Source: Microbacterium aurugineum
GTDB taxonomy: Bacteria; Actinomycetota; Actinomycetes; Actinomycetales; Microbacteriaceae
DNA length: 64,000 nucleotides
Direction of reading: 5' to 3'
Assembly (NCBI RefSeq): GCF_023101205.1
Contig: NZ_CP078078.1
Location: forward strand, 2,489,411 to 2,553,410
Positions 7,438-18,063 of this stretch are shown here, in pieces. The notes below the pieces were generated by a model. That model had not been told where the DNA came from and ran no database searches. It saw nothing but the letters and a program-made list of their open reading frames with translations. Position 1 is the first letter of the stretch. Every line of letters starts with the position of its first letter. Both the position numbers and the translations under genes were made by a program.

Positions 7438-10400
7438 TTACTTTCGATGCTCGACGGGAGTGCTCTCCGAGCGCTCCCTGAGACGGGCGACCAGGCCGGC
7501 GACGATCCCCTCCCTGGCCTCGATCGTGAGGGGCTTGCCGGGCACTCCCGGACGACGCTGATCGGGCGTGGGCCCATCCAAGGGACGATACCGCACACCC
7601 GCGGCGCGCAGACGGCGCAGATGGGTCGGAAGGCGCCGAGCGAAGTCGGCGTACGGTGCCGGCTCGCCGCCCTCCCAGAGCCGTTCGGCGATCGCCGCGA
7701 GCCGCGGGAACATCGCGAAGTCGACACGGTCACGGGTGGGCAGATGCTCGCTCCAGACGTTGGCCTGACCGCCCACCGCGCCCTCCTCGACGCGAAGCGA
7801 GTACGCGCGCTCGATCGTCAACGGCGGCCCCACCCTGATCGGCTCCTCCGCCGACTCCGATTGCGGGTAGTCGAGATAGGCCTCGAGGTCGGGACAGGCC
7901 ACGACGGGGATCCCGCGCGACAGGGCGGCCCGCATCGCCACCGGCCCCCGCCAGGCGAGGATCCGCACTCCTTCCGGCACCTCGCCCTCGAGCACCTCGT
8001 CCCACGCGAGCGCCGTGCGCCCTCTGGCCCGGACGTGCGCGACGAAGTGCGCCGTGAACCACGGCTGCACGTCGTACGGGGTGGCGAGTCCGAGTTCCGT
8101 CATCCGCGCGGCGGCCGCCGGGCTCTCCGCCCACTCGGTCACGGGGACCTCATCGCCGCCGATCCCGATCCACTCCGAGGAGAACACCTCGCACAGGGCA
8201 TCGATCGCCGCGCGCCCGAACGCCAGCGCGGCCTCGGTCGGCGCGAGGGTGCGGGGATTGACCCCGAAGCGCTCCCACGCGGAGACAGCCGGGTCGGCGA
8301 CATCGACGTTGCCGAGCTGCGGGTAGGCGGCGAGCGCGGCCTGGACATGGCCGGGCAGCTCGACCTCCGGCACGAGCGTCACGAAGCGATCGGCCGCGTA
8401 GGCGACGAGCTCGCGCAGCTCCGCGGTGGTGTAATACCCCTCATGCACGCCCGGCTCGACGGTGGCGAGCGGACCATGACCGCGCTGCGTCGCTTCTCGG
8501 CGCGAGCCGACCTCGGTGAGCAGCGGGTAGCCGGGAACCTCGAAGCGCCACCCCTGGTCATCGGTGAGGTGCAGATGCAGGACGTTGAGGTGGTGCTCGG
8601 CGAGGAGGTCGATCACCCGACGCACCTCGTCGACCGGCCGGAAGTGCCGCGCCACATCGAGCATGACCCCGCGCCAGCCGTATGCGGGCGCCCCCTCCCA
8701 CGCACCGGCCGGGACCAGCGCCGACTCCGCATCCGGATCGCGCAGCTGTCTCAGCACCGTGGCGCCCCGGAACACCCCGGCCGCACTCGCGCCCCGGACC
8801 TCGATGCCGTCGGCGTCCACGCGCACGCGGAAGGCCTCGTCGGCGATGCGGCCGTTCGACGCCGCCGCGGCGCCGAGGTCACCGTCGATGAGCAGCCGGA
8901 TGGGTGCGGCGGCGGCATCGTGCCCTCCACCGCCCAGCCGCGCAATCGCGGCGGCGACCTCCGGTGACCCGGCGATCGGTGTCCCGCTCGTCCAGACGAA
9001 GCCGGGCTCCGCAGCATCGATGTGCGCCCGGACGCGGGGTACCGTCGACCGATGTGCCGCCGGTGGCATCCTCAGCGCCCGTCCCGGCGCGGCCCCCGTG
9101 GGTTCGCCGTCGGAGACCACGGCCACGCCGTCGACCAGCACCTCGACGATGCCCTGCGGAGCGGTGAAGGGGCTGTCGAAGGTGGCGCCCGCGGCGATCG
9201 TCTCCGGATCGAACAGCACCAGGTCGGCGATCGCTCCCTGCCGGATGACGCCGCGCGGGGCGTCTCCGCGGTCGAGGCCCAAGCGACGCGCCGGCGTCGC
9301 GGAAAGGTGCTGGACAGCTTCCTCCAGCGTGAGGACTCCGAGCTCGCGCACGTAGTGTCCGAGGTACCGGGGGAAGGTGCCACGGCCCCGCGGGTGCGGT
9401 CGGGCACCAATCAGGATCCCGTCGCTTCCTCCCGAGTGCTGCGGATGGCGCATGATCGCGCGCACGTTCTCCTCATCACCGATGTGCATCAGGATCCCGG
9501 TCGCACCGGCATCGGCGAGCACCGTGTCGAGCACGACGTCGACGGCCCGTCGTCCGGTCGTCTCGGCGATCTCCGCCACCGTGCGACCGACGAGATCGGC
9601 GAGTGCGGGGTTGGCGGTGCCGGAGATCTGGATCTGCGTCCAGTCCGCCGTCTCGCCGTGGAACCCGTCGCAGCCGATGTCCTCGAGCTCTACGCGCACG
9701 GCTTCGCGGCCGGCGGCGTCGAGGTCAGAGATGACACGCAGCAGGTCACCCGTCGCTGCCAGCCTGCTCGGCAGCAGAGCCGCGAGCGTCGTCGCACCAG
9801 GCAGGTAGGGGTAGGTGTCCAGGGTCACGTCGACACCGTCGGCGAGGGCCCCATCGATCACTGCCAGCAGTTCCCCGGCGCGTCCCCTGTTCGGAGCGAA
9901 GTTCATGGTGGCGTGCGTGAGATGCACGGGGCAGCCGGTGCGGCGACCGATGTCGAGCGCCTCCCGGTAGGCATCGAGCGCTCCCCCGCCGTAGCTGCGG
10001 GTGTGCGGGGCCCAGTATCCGCCGCGCTCGGCGACCACCCGGCACAGCGCCTCGAGTTCGGCCACGTCGGCATACATCCCGGGCGTGTAGGTGAGGCCGC
10101 TCGACATCCCGAAGGCGCCGGCGTCGAGAGCCGCGCCCAGCAGCTCCGCCATCGCGGTGATCTCCTCGGCGGTCGCCGGACGGTTCTCGTGACCGACCAC
10201 CATCATCCGGAGGTTCCCCTGGGGCACGAGGACAGCGGCGTTCGCGACCGTCGCCGCGTCGATCGCGGAGAGGAGGTCGTCCATGGTGCGCCAGGGCGTG
10301 TCGGCGGGCATCCCGTTCCATCCGGCGATCTGGCCCGGGATGACCGCGGCGGTGGCGTCGTCGAGCGGCGCATAGCCGAGACCGTCCTGGCCGAGGACCT

Positions 10401-10704
10401 CGGTCGTCACGCCCTGCCGGATCTTCGCGTCGTGGGCGGTGCCGCTCAGCACCGCGAGCTCGCTGTGGGCGTGCATGTCGATGAATCCGGGGGCGAGCAC
10501 GAGACCGCGCGCGTCGATCTCGATCGCCCCGTCCGGAAGGTCGAGGACATCGTCCGGCTCGGCGACCGGCAGGACCGCGACGACCCGGGCCCCTTCGACC
10601 GCCACGTCGGCAATGAAGCGGGCGGCACCCGTCCCATCGACGACCGTCGCTGAGCGATACACCCGCACCAGCCCGACCGCAGCCTTCTCCGCGCTCAGAA
10701 GCAT
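7438..10704 (-). CDS. N-acyl-D-amino-acid deacylase fused to family-20 beta-N-acetylhexosaminidase
   Basis: 1088 residues in one uninterrupted frame. Residues about 15-535 are an amidohydrolase of the D-aminoacylase type: HAH (H78, H80), H234, H264, catalytic SDG (D428), and PHPRGRGTFPRYLG (437-449). The position that is normally the metal-ligand Cys in a GNCG motif is GQDG here (D107). Residues about 565-665 fit the small GH20b domain, and 670-1020 the GH20 barrel, with GIGGDEVP giving the Asp851-Glu852 catalytic pair and HLHLTDDQGWRFE. No signal peptide, so a cytoplasmic enzyme working on imported material. Predicted reactions: removal of an N-acyl group from D-amino acids or a related amide, and release of terminal GlcNAc. 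It overlaps the DSD1-like gene by 10 bp. As a fusion it suggests one compound carries both bonds, such as a cell-wall fragment. Confidence 0.9.
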   Translation of the reverse strand: MLLSAEKAAVGLVRVYRSATVVDGTGAARFIADVAVEGARVVAVLPVAEPDDVLDLPDGAIEIDARGLVLAPGFIDMHAHSELAVLSGTAHDAKIRQGVTTEVLGQDGLGYAPLDDATAAVIPGQIAGWNGMPADTPWRTMDDLLSAIDAATVANAAVLVPQGNLRMMVVGHENRPATAEEITAMAELLGAALDAGAFGMSSGLTYTPGMYADVAELEALCRVVAERGGYWAPHTRSYGGGALDAYREALDIGRRTGCPVHLTHATMNFAPNRGRAGELLAVIDGALADGVDVTLDTYPYLPGATTLAALLPSRLAATGDLLRVISDLDAAGREAVRVELEDIGCDGFHGETADWTQIQISGTANPALADLVGRTVAEIAETTGRRAVDVVLDTVLADAGATGILMHIGDEENVRAIMRHPQHSGGSDGILIGARPHPRGRGTFPRYLGHYVRELGVLTLEEAVQHLSATPARRLGLDRGDAPRGVIRQGAIADLVLFDPETIAAGATFDSPFTAPQGIVEVLVDGVAVVSDGEPTGAAPGRALRMPPAAHRSTVPRVRAHIDAAEPGFVWTSGTPIAGSPEVAAAIARLGGGGHDAAAAPIRLLIDGDLGAAAASNGRIADEAFRVRVDADGIEVRGASAAGVFRGATVLRQLRDPDAESALVPAGAWEGAPAYGWRGVMLDVARHFRPVDEVRRVIDLLAEHHLNVLHLHLTDDQGWRFEVPGYPLLTEVGSRREATQRGHGPLATVEPGVHEGYYTTAELRELVAYAADRFVTLVPEVELPGHVQAALAAYPQLGNVDVADPAVSAWERFGVNPRTLAPTEAALAFGRAAIDALCEVFSSEWIGIGGDEVPVTEWAESPAAAARMTELGLATPYDVQPWFTAHFVAHVRARGRTALAWDEVLEGEVPEGVRILAWRGPVAMRAALSRGIPVVACPDLEAYLDYPQSESAEEPIRVGPPLTIERAYSLRVEEGAVGGQANVWSEHLPTRDRVDFAMFPRLAAIAERLWEGGEPAPYADFARRLPTHLRRLRAAGVRYRPLDGPTPDQRRPGVPGKPLTIEAREGIVAGLVARLRERSESTPVEHRK

Positions 10705-11912
10705 GTCGCGACCGCTCCGATCACGCGAGGATCAGCGGCGTCGGGATCGTCGATGACCGCGACCACCCGCCACTTGTCGAACGCCGTGCACGGGTGTGAG
10801 AGACCGAGACGCACGACGTCGCCGACGGCCACCGCCGCGCCGTCCGTGAGGTGGAGGAAGGCGTGCTGGTCGTTCAGGGCGGTGATCTCCCCCTCGACGG
10901 ATTGCGGCACGGGCAGGTCGAGATCGAACGGCACATCCCGCCGACCCGCATCGAGCAGGGCGAGTCCGTCCTCCGGCTGCGACACGACGCGGGACCAGGC
11001 GTGCATCGCGGAGCGAAGCGGCGCGGTGCCGGTCACGGGGCCGAACGGGGACATCCGTGAATAGAAGCCGTCGTCGTGGATCTGGAACGCGCCCGAGCGG
11101 AGGACGACATCCGCCCCGGTCCCCGCGGAGGAAAGCACAGCCGCCGCGCGGTCGGGAAACGCGCTGCCGCCGGCACTGAGCACGGGCCGGACACCTTCGG
11201 GGTACTCCACCCTCGTGTGCAGTGCGACCATGGTCCGGAGGTAGGCGTCGACAGCCTCGATGGACGCGTCACTGCGGTCCGGTCCGAACGGTCCCTCGTA
11301 ACCCGTGACACCGGCGAGCCGGAGACCGGGGGCGTCCGAGATCGCCTGAGCGATCCGCTCCCCCTCCGCCACGGTCCGCGCGCCCGTACGGCCGTGGGCG
11401 CCGCCCAGCTCGACGAGGACATCGAGCGGTCGTGCCGCATCACCCATCCCCGCCGCCAGGATCTCGACCCCGGCGAGCGAGTCCGCCCCGCACAGGACGC
11501 GCAGATCCTCGTCGGCGGCGAGCAGCTCACCGAGTCGACGCACGGCGGCGCGGTCGGTGACGGCGTTGGCGATCAGGACGGTCGGGACGCCCGCGTCGAT
11601 CGCCACCTCGGCCTGCCACGGTGTGGCGACCGAGATGCCCCATGCCCCCGCGTCGAGGAGCCGCTGCCAGAGCGCCGGCGCCATCGTGGTCTTGCCGTGC
11701 GGGGCGAGCAGCACCCCCTGCTCCTTCGCCCAGGCGAACACGGTCTCCTCGTTGTGCCCCAGCGCCTCCTCGTGCACCGTGAGCACCGGGGTGACCAGAT
11801 CGGAGAGGCGCAGTCCGGCATCGGGCACCTCCGAGAGACGGAGTCCCGCGGCGCGCGCCGGGAAGCCCTTCGTCCAGGCGCCGAGAACGGGATCCGGAAT
11901 TTGTAGAGGCAT
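10695..11912 (-). CDS. DSD1 / D-threonine aldolase family PLP enzyme (D-amino acid dehydratase-like)
   Basis: 405 residues. N-terminal alanine-racemase-like barrel with the PLP lysine in APHGKTTMAP (K74), and a C-terminal beta domain with the zinc pair His373 and Cys375 in LSHPCTAFDKW, as in eukaryotic D-serine dehydratase. Known members turn D-serine or D-threo-hydroxy amino acids into 2-keto acids or cleave them to glycine. Placed upstream of, and overlapping, the D-aminoacylase fusion and divergent from ridA, it probably consumes the freed D-amino acid. The transcript should be leaderless: TAGCCT (11919-11924, minus strand) lies 6 nt before the ATG. Confidence 0.85.
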   Translation of the reverse strand: MPLQIPDPVLGAWTKGFPARAAGLRLSEVPDAGLRLSDLVTPVLTVHEEALGHNEETVFAWAKEQGVLLAPHGKTTMAPALWQRLLDAGAWGISVATPWQAEVAIDAGVPTVLIANAVTDRAAVRRLGELLAADEDLRVLCGADSLAGVEILAAGMGDAARPLDVLVELGGAHGRTGARTVAEGERIAQAISDAPGLRLAGVTGYEGPFGPDRSDASIEAVDAYLRTMVALHTRVEYPEGVRPVLSAGGSAFPDRAAAVLSSAGTGADVVLRSGAFQIHDDGFYSRMSPFGPVTGTAPLRSAMHAWSRVVSQPEDGLALLDAGRRDVPFDLDLPVPQSVEGEITALNDQHAFLHLTDGAAVAVGDVVRLGLSHPCTAFDKWRVVAVIDDPDAADPRVIGAVATCF

Positions 11913-11931
11913 CTAACAAGGCTACTAGGCT
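11900..11931. promoter_or_regulatory. Back-to-back leaderless promoters with a ROK-like palindrome
   Basis: Two -10 boxes face away from each other: TAGCCT (minus, 11919-11924) for the DSD1-like gene and TAGGCT (plus, 11926-11931) for ridA, each 6 nt from its ATG. TTTGTAGA (11900-11907) and TCTAACAAG (11912-11920) form an imperfect inverted repeat over the minus-strand start, sharing the TTGTTAG half-site with the palindrome before the ROK repressor. Confidence 0.6.
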
Positions 11932-11937
11932 GGCGGC

Positions 11938-12342
11938 ATGACCGCGAAGATCCGAGTTTCCACCGACGCCGCCCCCGCCCCCGCTCACACCTTCTCCCAG
12001 GGGATCCGCAAGGGTCCGTTCGTGCAGGTCTCCGGGCAGGGCCCCGTCGACCCGCAGACGAACGAATACCTCCACCCGGGGGACGTCGCCGCGCAGACCA
12101 CTCGCACCCTCGAGAACGTCAAGGCGATCGTGGAGGCATCGGGCGCGACCTTCGATGACGTCGTGATGCTGCGCGTCTACCTCACCAAGCGCGAGGACTT
12201 CCCGATCATGAACGACGCCTACGGTGCGTTCGTCACGGCACACACCACGAGCGGCGTGCTCCCCTCGCGCACCACCGTGTTCACCGGCCTGCCGCGGGAG
12301 GAGATGCTCGTCGAGATCGACGGCATCGCCATCATCGACTGA
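11938..12342 (+). CDS. ridA: RidA family enamine/imine deaminase
   Basis: 134 residues, standard length. Family residues include the substrate arginine R111 in LPSRTTVF and the C-terminal VEIDGIAI. RidA proteins hydrolyse reactive 2-aminoacrylate-type intermediates made by PLP dehydratases to keto acid and ammonia. Divergence over a 25-bp spacer from the DSD1-like dehydratase gene makes that pairing direct: the dehydratase makes the enamine, RidA clears it. Leaderless transcript predicted. The following 108 bp hold only the putative promoter of the transpeptidase gene (possible -10 TACCAT, 12405-12410). Confidence 0.9.
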   Translation: MTAKIRVSTDAAPAPAHTFSQGIRKGPFVQVSGQGPVDPQTNEYLHPGDVAAQTTRTLENVKAIVEASGATFDDVVMLRVYLTKREDFPIMNDAYGAFVTAHTTSGVLPSRTTVFTGLPREEMLVEIDGIAIID

Positions 12343-12450
12343 CACCCGGAGCGCGGGGGGTGACGATACCACGGACCGTTGCCTCCCCGTTACCTCCCAT
12401 CCCGTACCATTGATCCCCAGGACACGTTTGAGAACCGGGGGGTGAAGTTC

Positions 12451-13938
12451 GTGACCGATCTGATTTCTGCGCCGGGCGCAGCCGAGGCGCACGGCGACCA
12501 CTCCGCCTCGACGGCCGTGCTCACGCCGGCAGACGCGCCGACCGACACGGTGCCGCCCACCACCGGCGAGCAGCCGCTGGCCTGGGCTCCGATCGAACCG
12601 GCCCCCAAGAAGCGGCACCTCGGCCTCTGGATCGGGATCGGTCTCGGCGCCGTCGCTCTGGGCGCAGGCGCCGCATCCCTGGTCCTCATCGCACCGGGCA
12701 CCACCGTCGCCGGAGTGCCGGTCGGCTGGATGACGCCGGGCGCTGCCGCCGAGGCCGTCAGCACGCAGATCGCTCAGACCGAGGTCACCCTGACGGGTGC
12801 GGGAGAAGACACCGTGCTCACCGGCGCAGACCTCGGCGCCACGGTCGACGCCACCGCGCTCGCCGATACCGCTTTCGCAGAGCGTCCGCTCTGGAATCTC
12901 GGCATGTGGATGGGCGATCCCGTCCCGGGCGAGATCACCCTCGATGCCGACACCGCGTCCGCGGCGCTGCGCAGCGCCGTCCCGACGAGCTTCGACGACC
13001 CGGTGGACGCCGGTGTCGTGTTCGACGCGGCCGCCGGCACCTACGTCATCACCCCGTCCGAGGCCGGCACCGGAATCGATGTCGACGATCTCAATGCCGC
13101 CTTCGCCGACGCGGTCGCCGGCGGGAGCACGACGTTCGACTACCCGGGTGGTCCTGCTGAAGCCCTGCCCGCCGTCTCCGACGACGACGCCACGGCCACG
13201 GCCGCCTCCCTCAACACCATGCTCTCGACCGTCGGCTTCTACGTGGGCGACGAACGCACCGTCCCCGTCGCGCCGGCAGTCGCCGCCAGCTGGCTCACCG
13301 TGATCGATGAAGACGGCCAGCTGCGCATCGAGGCCGACCCCGCGACCATCCAGGCGACCGTCGACACGCTTCCCGGACTCGTCGACCGCGCTCCGGTCAA
13401 CGCCACGAACATCGTCGACTCCGGCGGCACCGTGCTCCGCGCCGAGCGGGAGGGCGTCGCAGGCCGCGCGCTCGGTGACACCTCAGACGTCGCGGCGGAG
13501 TTCGCTCAGCAGCTCGCCGCGGGCGACGGCGTCTACAAGCTCACGGTCACCGAGACCGCATTCGAGACGGTCAACCTCTTCCGTCGTATCGAGATCAACC
13601 TGAGCCAGCAGCGCACGTACCTCTTCGAGAACGACGAGGTCGTCAAGTCCTGGGCCGTCTCCACCGGTCTTCCGGGCACCCTGACCCCGGCGGGCAACTT
13701 CCGGGTGTTCGCGCACACGGCGATGCAGGACATGGGTTGCTTCGAGGGCGCACCCTACTGCACGGAAGACGTGCCGTGGATCACCTGGTTCGCCCCGAAC
13801 ATCGGCTTCCACGGCACCTACTGGCACAACAACTTCGGTCAGCGGATGAGCCACGGCTGCGTCAACCTGCCGATCGATCTGGCCAAGTACGTCTACGACT
13901 GGTCCCCCGAGGGCCTCGAGATCTCCGTCTACTACTGA
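12451..13938 (+). CDS. L,D-transpeptidase (YkuD) with YoaR-type repeat domain
   Basis: 495 residues from the GTG at 12451, which has GGGGGGTG about 8 nt upstream; GTG 12442 is an alternative. A short cytoplasmic part precedes one membrane helix at about 57-80, then two peptidoglycan-binding-type repeats (about 90-330) and the catalytic YkuD domain with SHGCVN (Cys470). It would form 3-3 crosslinks, or attach proteins, in the wall outside the membrane. Its place beside the cell-wall-sugar cluster may be coincidental. Confidence 0.92.
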   Translation: MTDLISAPGAAEAHGDHSASTAVLTPADAPTDTVPPTTGEQPLAWAPIEPAPKKRHLGLWIGIGLGAVALGAGAASLVLIAPGTTVAGVPVGWMTPGAAAEAVSTQIAQTEVTLTGAGEDTVLTGADLGATVDATALADTAFAERPLWNLGMWMGDPVPGEITLDADTASAALRSAVPTSFDDPVDAGVVFDAAAGTYVITPSEAGTGIDVDDLNAAFADAVAGGSTTFDYPGGPAEALPAVSDDDATATAASLNTMLSTVGFYVGDERTVPVAPAVAASWLTVIDEDGQLRIEADPATIQATVDTLPGLVDRAPVNATNIVDSGGTVLRAEREGVAGRALGDTSDVAAEFAQQLAAGDGVYKLTVTETAFETVNLFRRIEINLSQQRTYLFENDEVVKSWAVSTGLPGTLTPAGNFRVFAHTAMQDMGCFEGAPYCTEDVPWITWFAPNIGFHGTYWHNNFGQRMSHGCVNLPIDLAKYVYDWSPEGLEISVYY

Positions 13939-13981
13939 TCCGCACGCACCCCTGATCCGCACGCACCGCTGATCCGCACGG
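13935..13981 (+). repeat. 17-bp tandem repeat starting at a stop codon
   Basis: CTGATCCGCACGCACC-type units start at 13935, 13952 and 13969 (the last partial). The first contains the transpeptidase stop TGA. The repeat adds in-frame-looking stop codons but no gene. Confidence 0.8.
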
Positions 13982-14053
13982 TACGCCTGTGCCTCCTCAG
14001 CCCCCGCCAGCCTTGTGCGCGCCGGCCGCGCAGATGCATGGCCGAACCACACC

Positions 14054-14113
14054 TGCATGACCCCGCCCCCGGACCGGGTCATGCGTGTGGTCGGGGATCA
14101 TGCATCCGGAAGG
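14054..14113. repeat. 60-bp intergenic palindromic repeat, family 2, copy 1
   Basis: It begins TGCATGACCCCGC and contains GGGTCATGCGTGTG, ATCATGCA and CGGAAGG. GCATGACCC pairs with GGGTCATGC as a 9-bp stem. A 60-bp relative lies at 48088-48147, with the same blocks in the same order and spacing and a variable centre. Both sit between convergent genes next to a stem-loop terminator. Confidence 0.65.
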
Positions 14114-14123
14114 GAGCTGGGAC

Positions 14124-14163
14124 GGGAAAGGGGGCGGATGCCGACGCATCCGCCCCCTTTCCC
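14124..14163. terminator. Bidirectional stem-loop terminator after the isocitrate dehydrogenase gene
   Basis: A perfect 18-bp inverted repeat: GGGAAAGGGGGCGGATGC (14124-14141), loop CGAC, and its complement at 14146-14163. It lies 5 bp beyond the icd stop (minus strand) and also follows the transpeptidase gene, so it can serve both. Confidence 0.9.
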
Positions 14164-14168
14164 GTGGA

Positions 14169-16388
<2,220 letters not shown>

Positions 16389-16565
16389 CAGGTGGTTCTC
16401 CGCTCTGATAGTCAATTTGTCTCGACACCAAGATACCTGAGTGGCTCTGACCGCGTGGCCGGACCGGTCCCGGCGACGCCTCCCTGGGCACGACGCGCGA
16501 GCACGCCGAAGTGAAATGTTCCGCGGGGACGTGTGCCTCCGCGCCGGAGGGGTTAGCCTGGGTGC

Positions 16566-17024
16566 ATGTCCGAACTGCGCATGGTCGAACTCTCCGCTGC
16601 GACGATCGTCGCCGTGAACAACCTGTCGCTCAAGCCCGGACAGGAGCAGTTCCTCGCTCCCGTCTCGTACGGGATCGCGGCCACGGTCATCAATCCGAAG
16701 ACGTCCTGGCAGCGGGTGATCCTCGACCGCAACGAGGTCGTCGGCTTCGTCAGCGCGAACTTCGACGACGAAGCGCCGGAGGAGCACTTCCGCTCCGTGC
16801 TGTGGCGCATCAACGTGGACGCCGACGATCAGGGACGCGGCGTCGGCCGGTATGCGGTCGAGTCCCTCATCGACGAAGCCCGCGCACGTGGTGTCGACCA
16901 CGTCAACGTGATCTACGAGGCCGGAGAGGGCGGTCCGGAGACGTTCTTCCACCGCGTCGGGTTCACGCCCGTCGGCGAGACCGCCTACGGCGAGGTCATC
17001 GCCGAGATCCGAGTCACACCCTAG
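16566..17024 (+). CDS. GNAT acetyltransferase (polyamine/BltD-like)
   Basis: 152 residues. The acetyl-CoA loop reads [21 protein letters not shown], the usual R/Q-x-x-G-x-G/A form, and the C-terminal strand region is [12 protein letters not shown]. The overall outline, with a short N-terminal half and [12 protein letters not shown], recalls spermine/spermidine or diamine acetyltransferases, but the acceptor is not certain. TAGCCT (16554-16559) is 6 nt before the ATG: leaderless. The 177 bp between this ATG and icd hold both promoters. Confidence 0.8.
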   Translation: MSELRMVELSAATIVAVNNLSLKPGQEQFLAPVSYGIAATVINPKTSWQRVILDRNEVVGFVSANFDDEAPEEHFRSVLWRINVDADDQGRGVGRYAVESLIDEARARGVDHVNVIYEAGEGGPETFFHRVGFTPVGETAYGEVIAEIRVTP

Positions 17025-17035
17025 ACCGGCGGCGG

Positions 17036-17064
17036 GGTCTCGAATCCCCTCCCCCATCGAGACC
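17036..17064. terminator. Possible stem-loop terminator between convergent genes
   Basis: GGTCTCGA (17036-17043) and TCGAGACC (17057-17064) form an 8-bp stem with a 13-nt loop, between the acetyltransferase and the coiled-coil gene. No T tract. Confidence 0.5.
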
Positions 17065-17126
17065 TCGTCGCCCTCGGCTGCGGGACCGCTCCCACGCACC
17101 TTCGGGGCCGCGTGCGCCTCGCGTGG

Positions 17127-17942
17127 TCAGCGATCGCTGCGGGGCGGGTCTCCTCGGCGCCCTCGCGAGGCCCAGTTGGTCAGCGCCGAAGCCGCAGAGG
17201 CCGCCGCTCGTTCGATCGCCTCGGTCGAACGAGCGATGGCATCCTGAGCCGCGTCCTGCCACGCGGGCGCCGCCGGCACCTCTCCCGCCTTGACCCGGGC
17301 CGCGTGCTCGGCGACCTCGAAGGCACTCGCGAGCGCCGCCACCGCATCCCGGTACGCGGCGTACTCGGCGGGTGTCGGCCGATCCCCGAGCCCGCGTCGG
17401 AGCTCGCTCGCCCGCTCCGACGCACGCAGATACGCGACCGTCGCCGGCTGCTTGACGTCGGTCATCTCGGGATAGGCGATCTGGCGCGCGGGGTCGGTCT
17501 CATAGACCATCCACCGGGCGACCACCGCATCATGCGTGGAGCGCAACCGGTCGAGGGGACGGGGAGCGGAAGCCGCGGGAACAGCGGCTCTTGCGGCGTG
17601 GAGCCTCGCCTGCTTGGCCTTGACGTCGGCCGCACACGCTTTGGTGTCGCGCTCGACGTCACGCAGCATGCGTCGGGAACTAGCGACCTGATCGGGGGAC
17701 GCCCGCCGCGCCGCGCGCTCCGCCACGACCCTGGCATGATCGGCGCGGGCGACCTTGAGCGCCGCGCGCCTCTCGACGAGTGCAGCCTGGGCCATCCGGA
17801 GGTCGTGCCGCGCCGCATCGACCTCGAGGCGCCGCCCGCTCATGGTGCTCCGCCTGCGCAGGCCGATCCAGCCGACCGTTCCTGCCGCGGCCGCGGTCGG
17901 CGCGAGCCACCACCACTCGGCGGCGAGCAGCAACGGGTCCAT
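17127..17942 (-). CDS. Membrane-anchored coiled-coil protein of unknown function
   Basis: 271 residues. A short N-terminal hydrophobic segment (about 3-27, with WWW at 10-12) is followed by RRR and a long Arg/Ala-rich heptad-like helix (about 40-120, such as ALVERRAALKVARADHARVVAERAARR), then a second helical part. I do not recognise a catalytic domain. TAGCAT lies 6 nt before the ATG, so a leaderless single-gene transcript is likely. Confidence 0.65.
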   Translation of the reverse strand: MDPLLLAAEWWWLAPTAAAAGTVGWIGLRRRSTMSGRRLEVDAARHDLRMAQAALVERRAALKVARADHARVVAERAARRASPDQVASSRRMLRDVERDTKACAADVKAKQARLHAARAAVPAASAPRPLDRLRSTHDAVVARWMVYETDPARQIAYPEMTDVKQPATVAYLRASERASELRRGLGDRPTPAEYAAYRDAVAALASAFEVAEHAARVKAGEVPAAPAWQDAAQDAIARSTEAIERAAASAASALTNWASRGRRGDPPRSDR

Positions 17943-18005
17943 GATTCGATGCTACCGAGCCTGCGCGTCCGCCGAACCCCTTGCGCGGAGGCTCCGAGAC
18001 GGACC

Positions 18006-18050
18006 TCCTCCGCTGCGGGCCCGGGGCGTGCCCGGGTCCGCAGCGGAGGA
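18006..18050. terminator. Strong stem-loop terminator of the ABC exporter operon
   Basis: TCCTCCGCTGCGG-G-CCCGGG (18006-18025) pairs with CCCGGG-T-CCGCAGCGGAGGA (18031-18050) around a 5-nt loop, a 20-bp stem with one G-U pair. It follows the exporter stop (minus strand) by 13 bp. Confidence 0.88.
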
Positions 18051-18063
18051 AGCGACGACATCA

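Noticed and set aside
16389-17099. Upstream extension of isocitrate dehydrogenase
   Set aside because: The extension has no family sequence, overlaps the acetyltransferase gene, and GTG 16388 has a binding site and gives exactly the family length.
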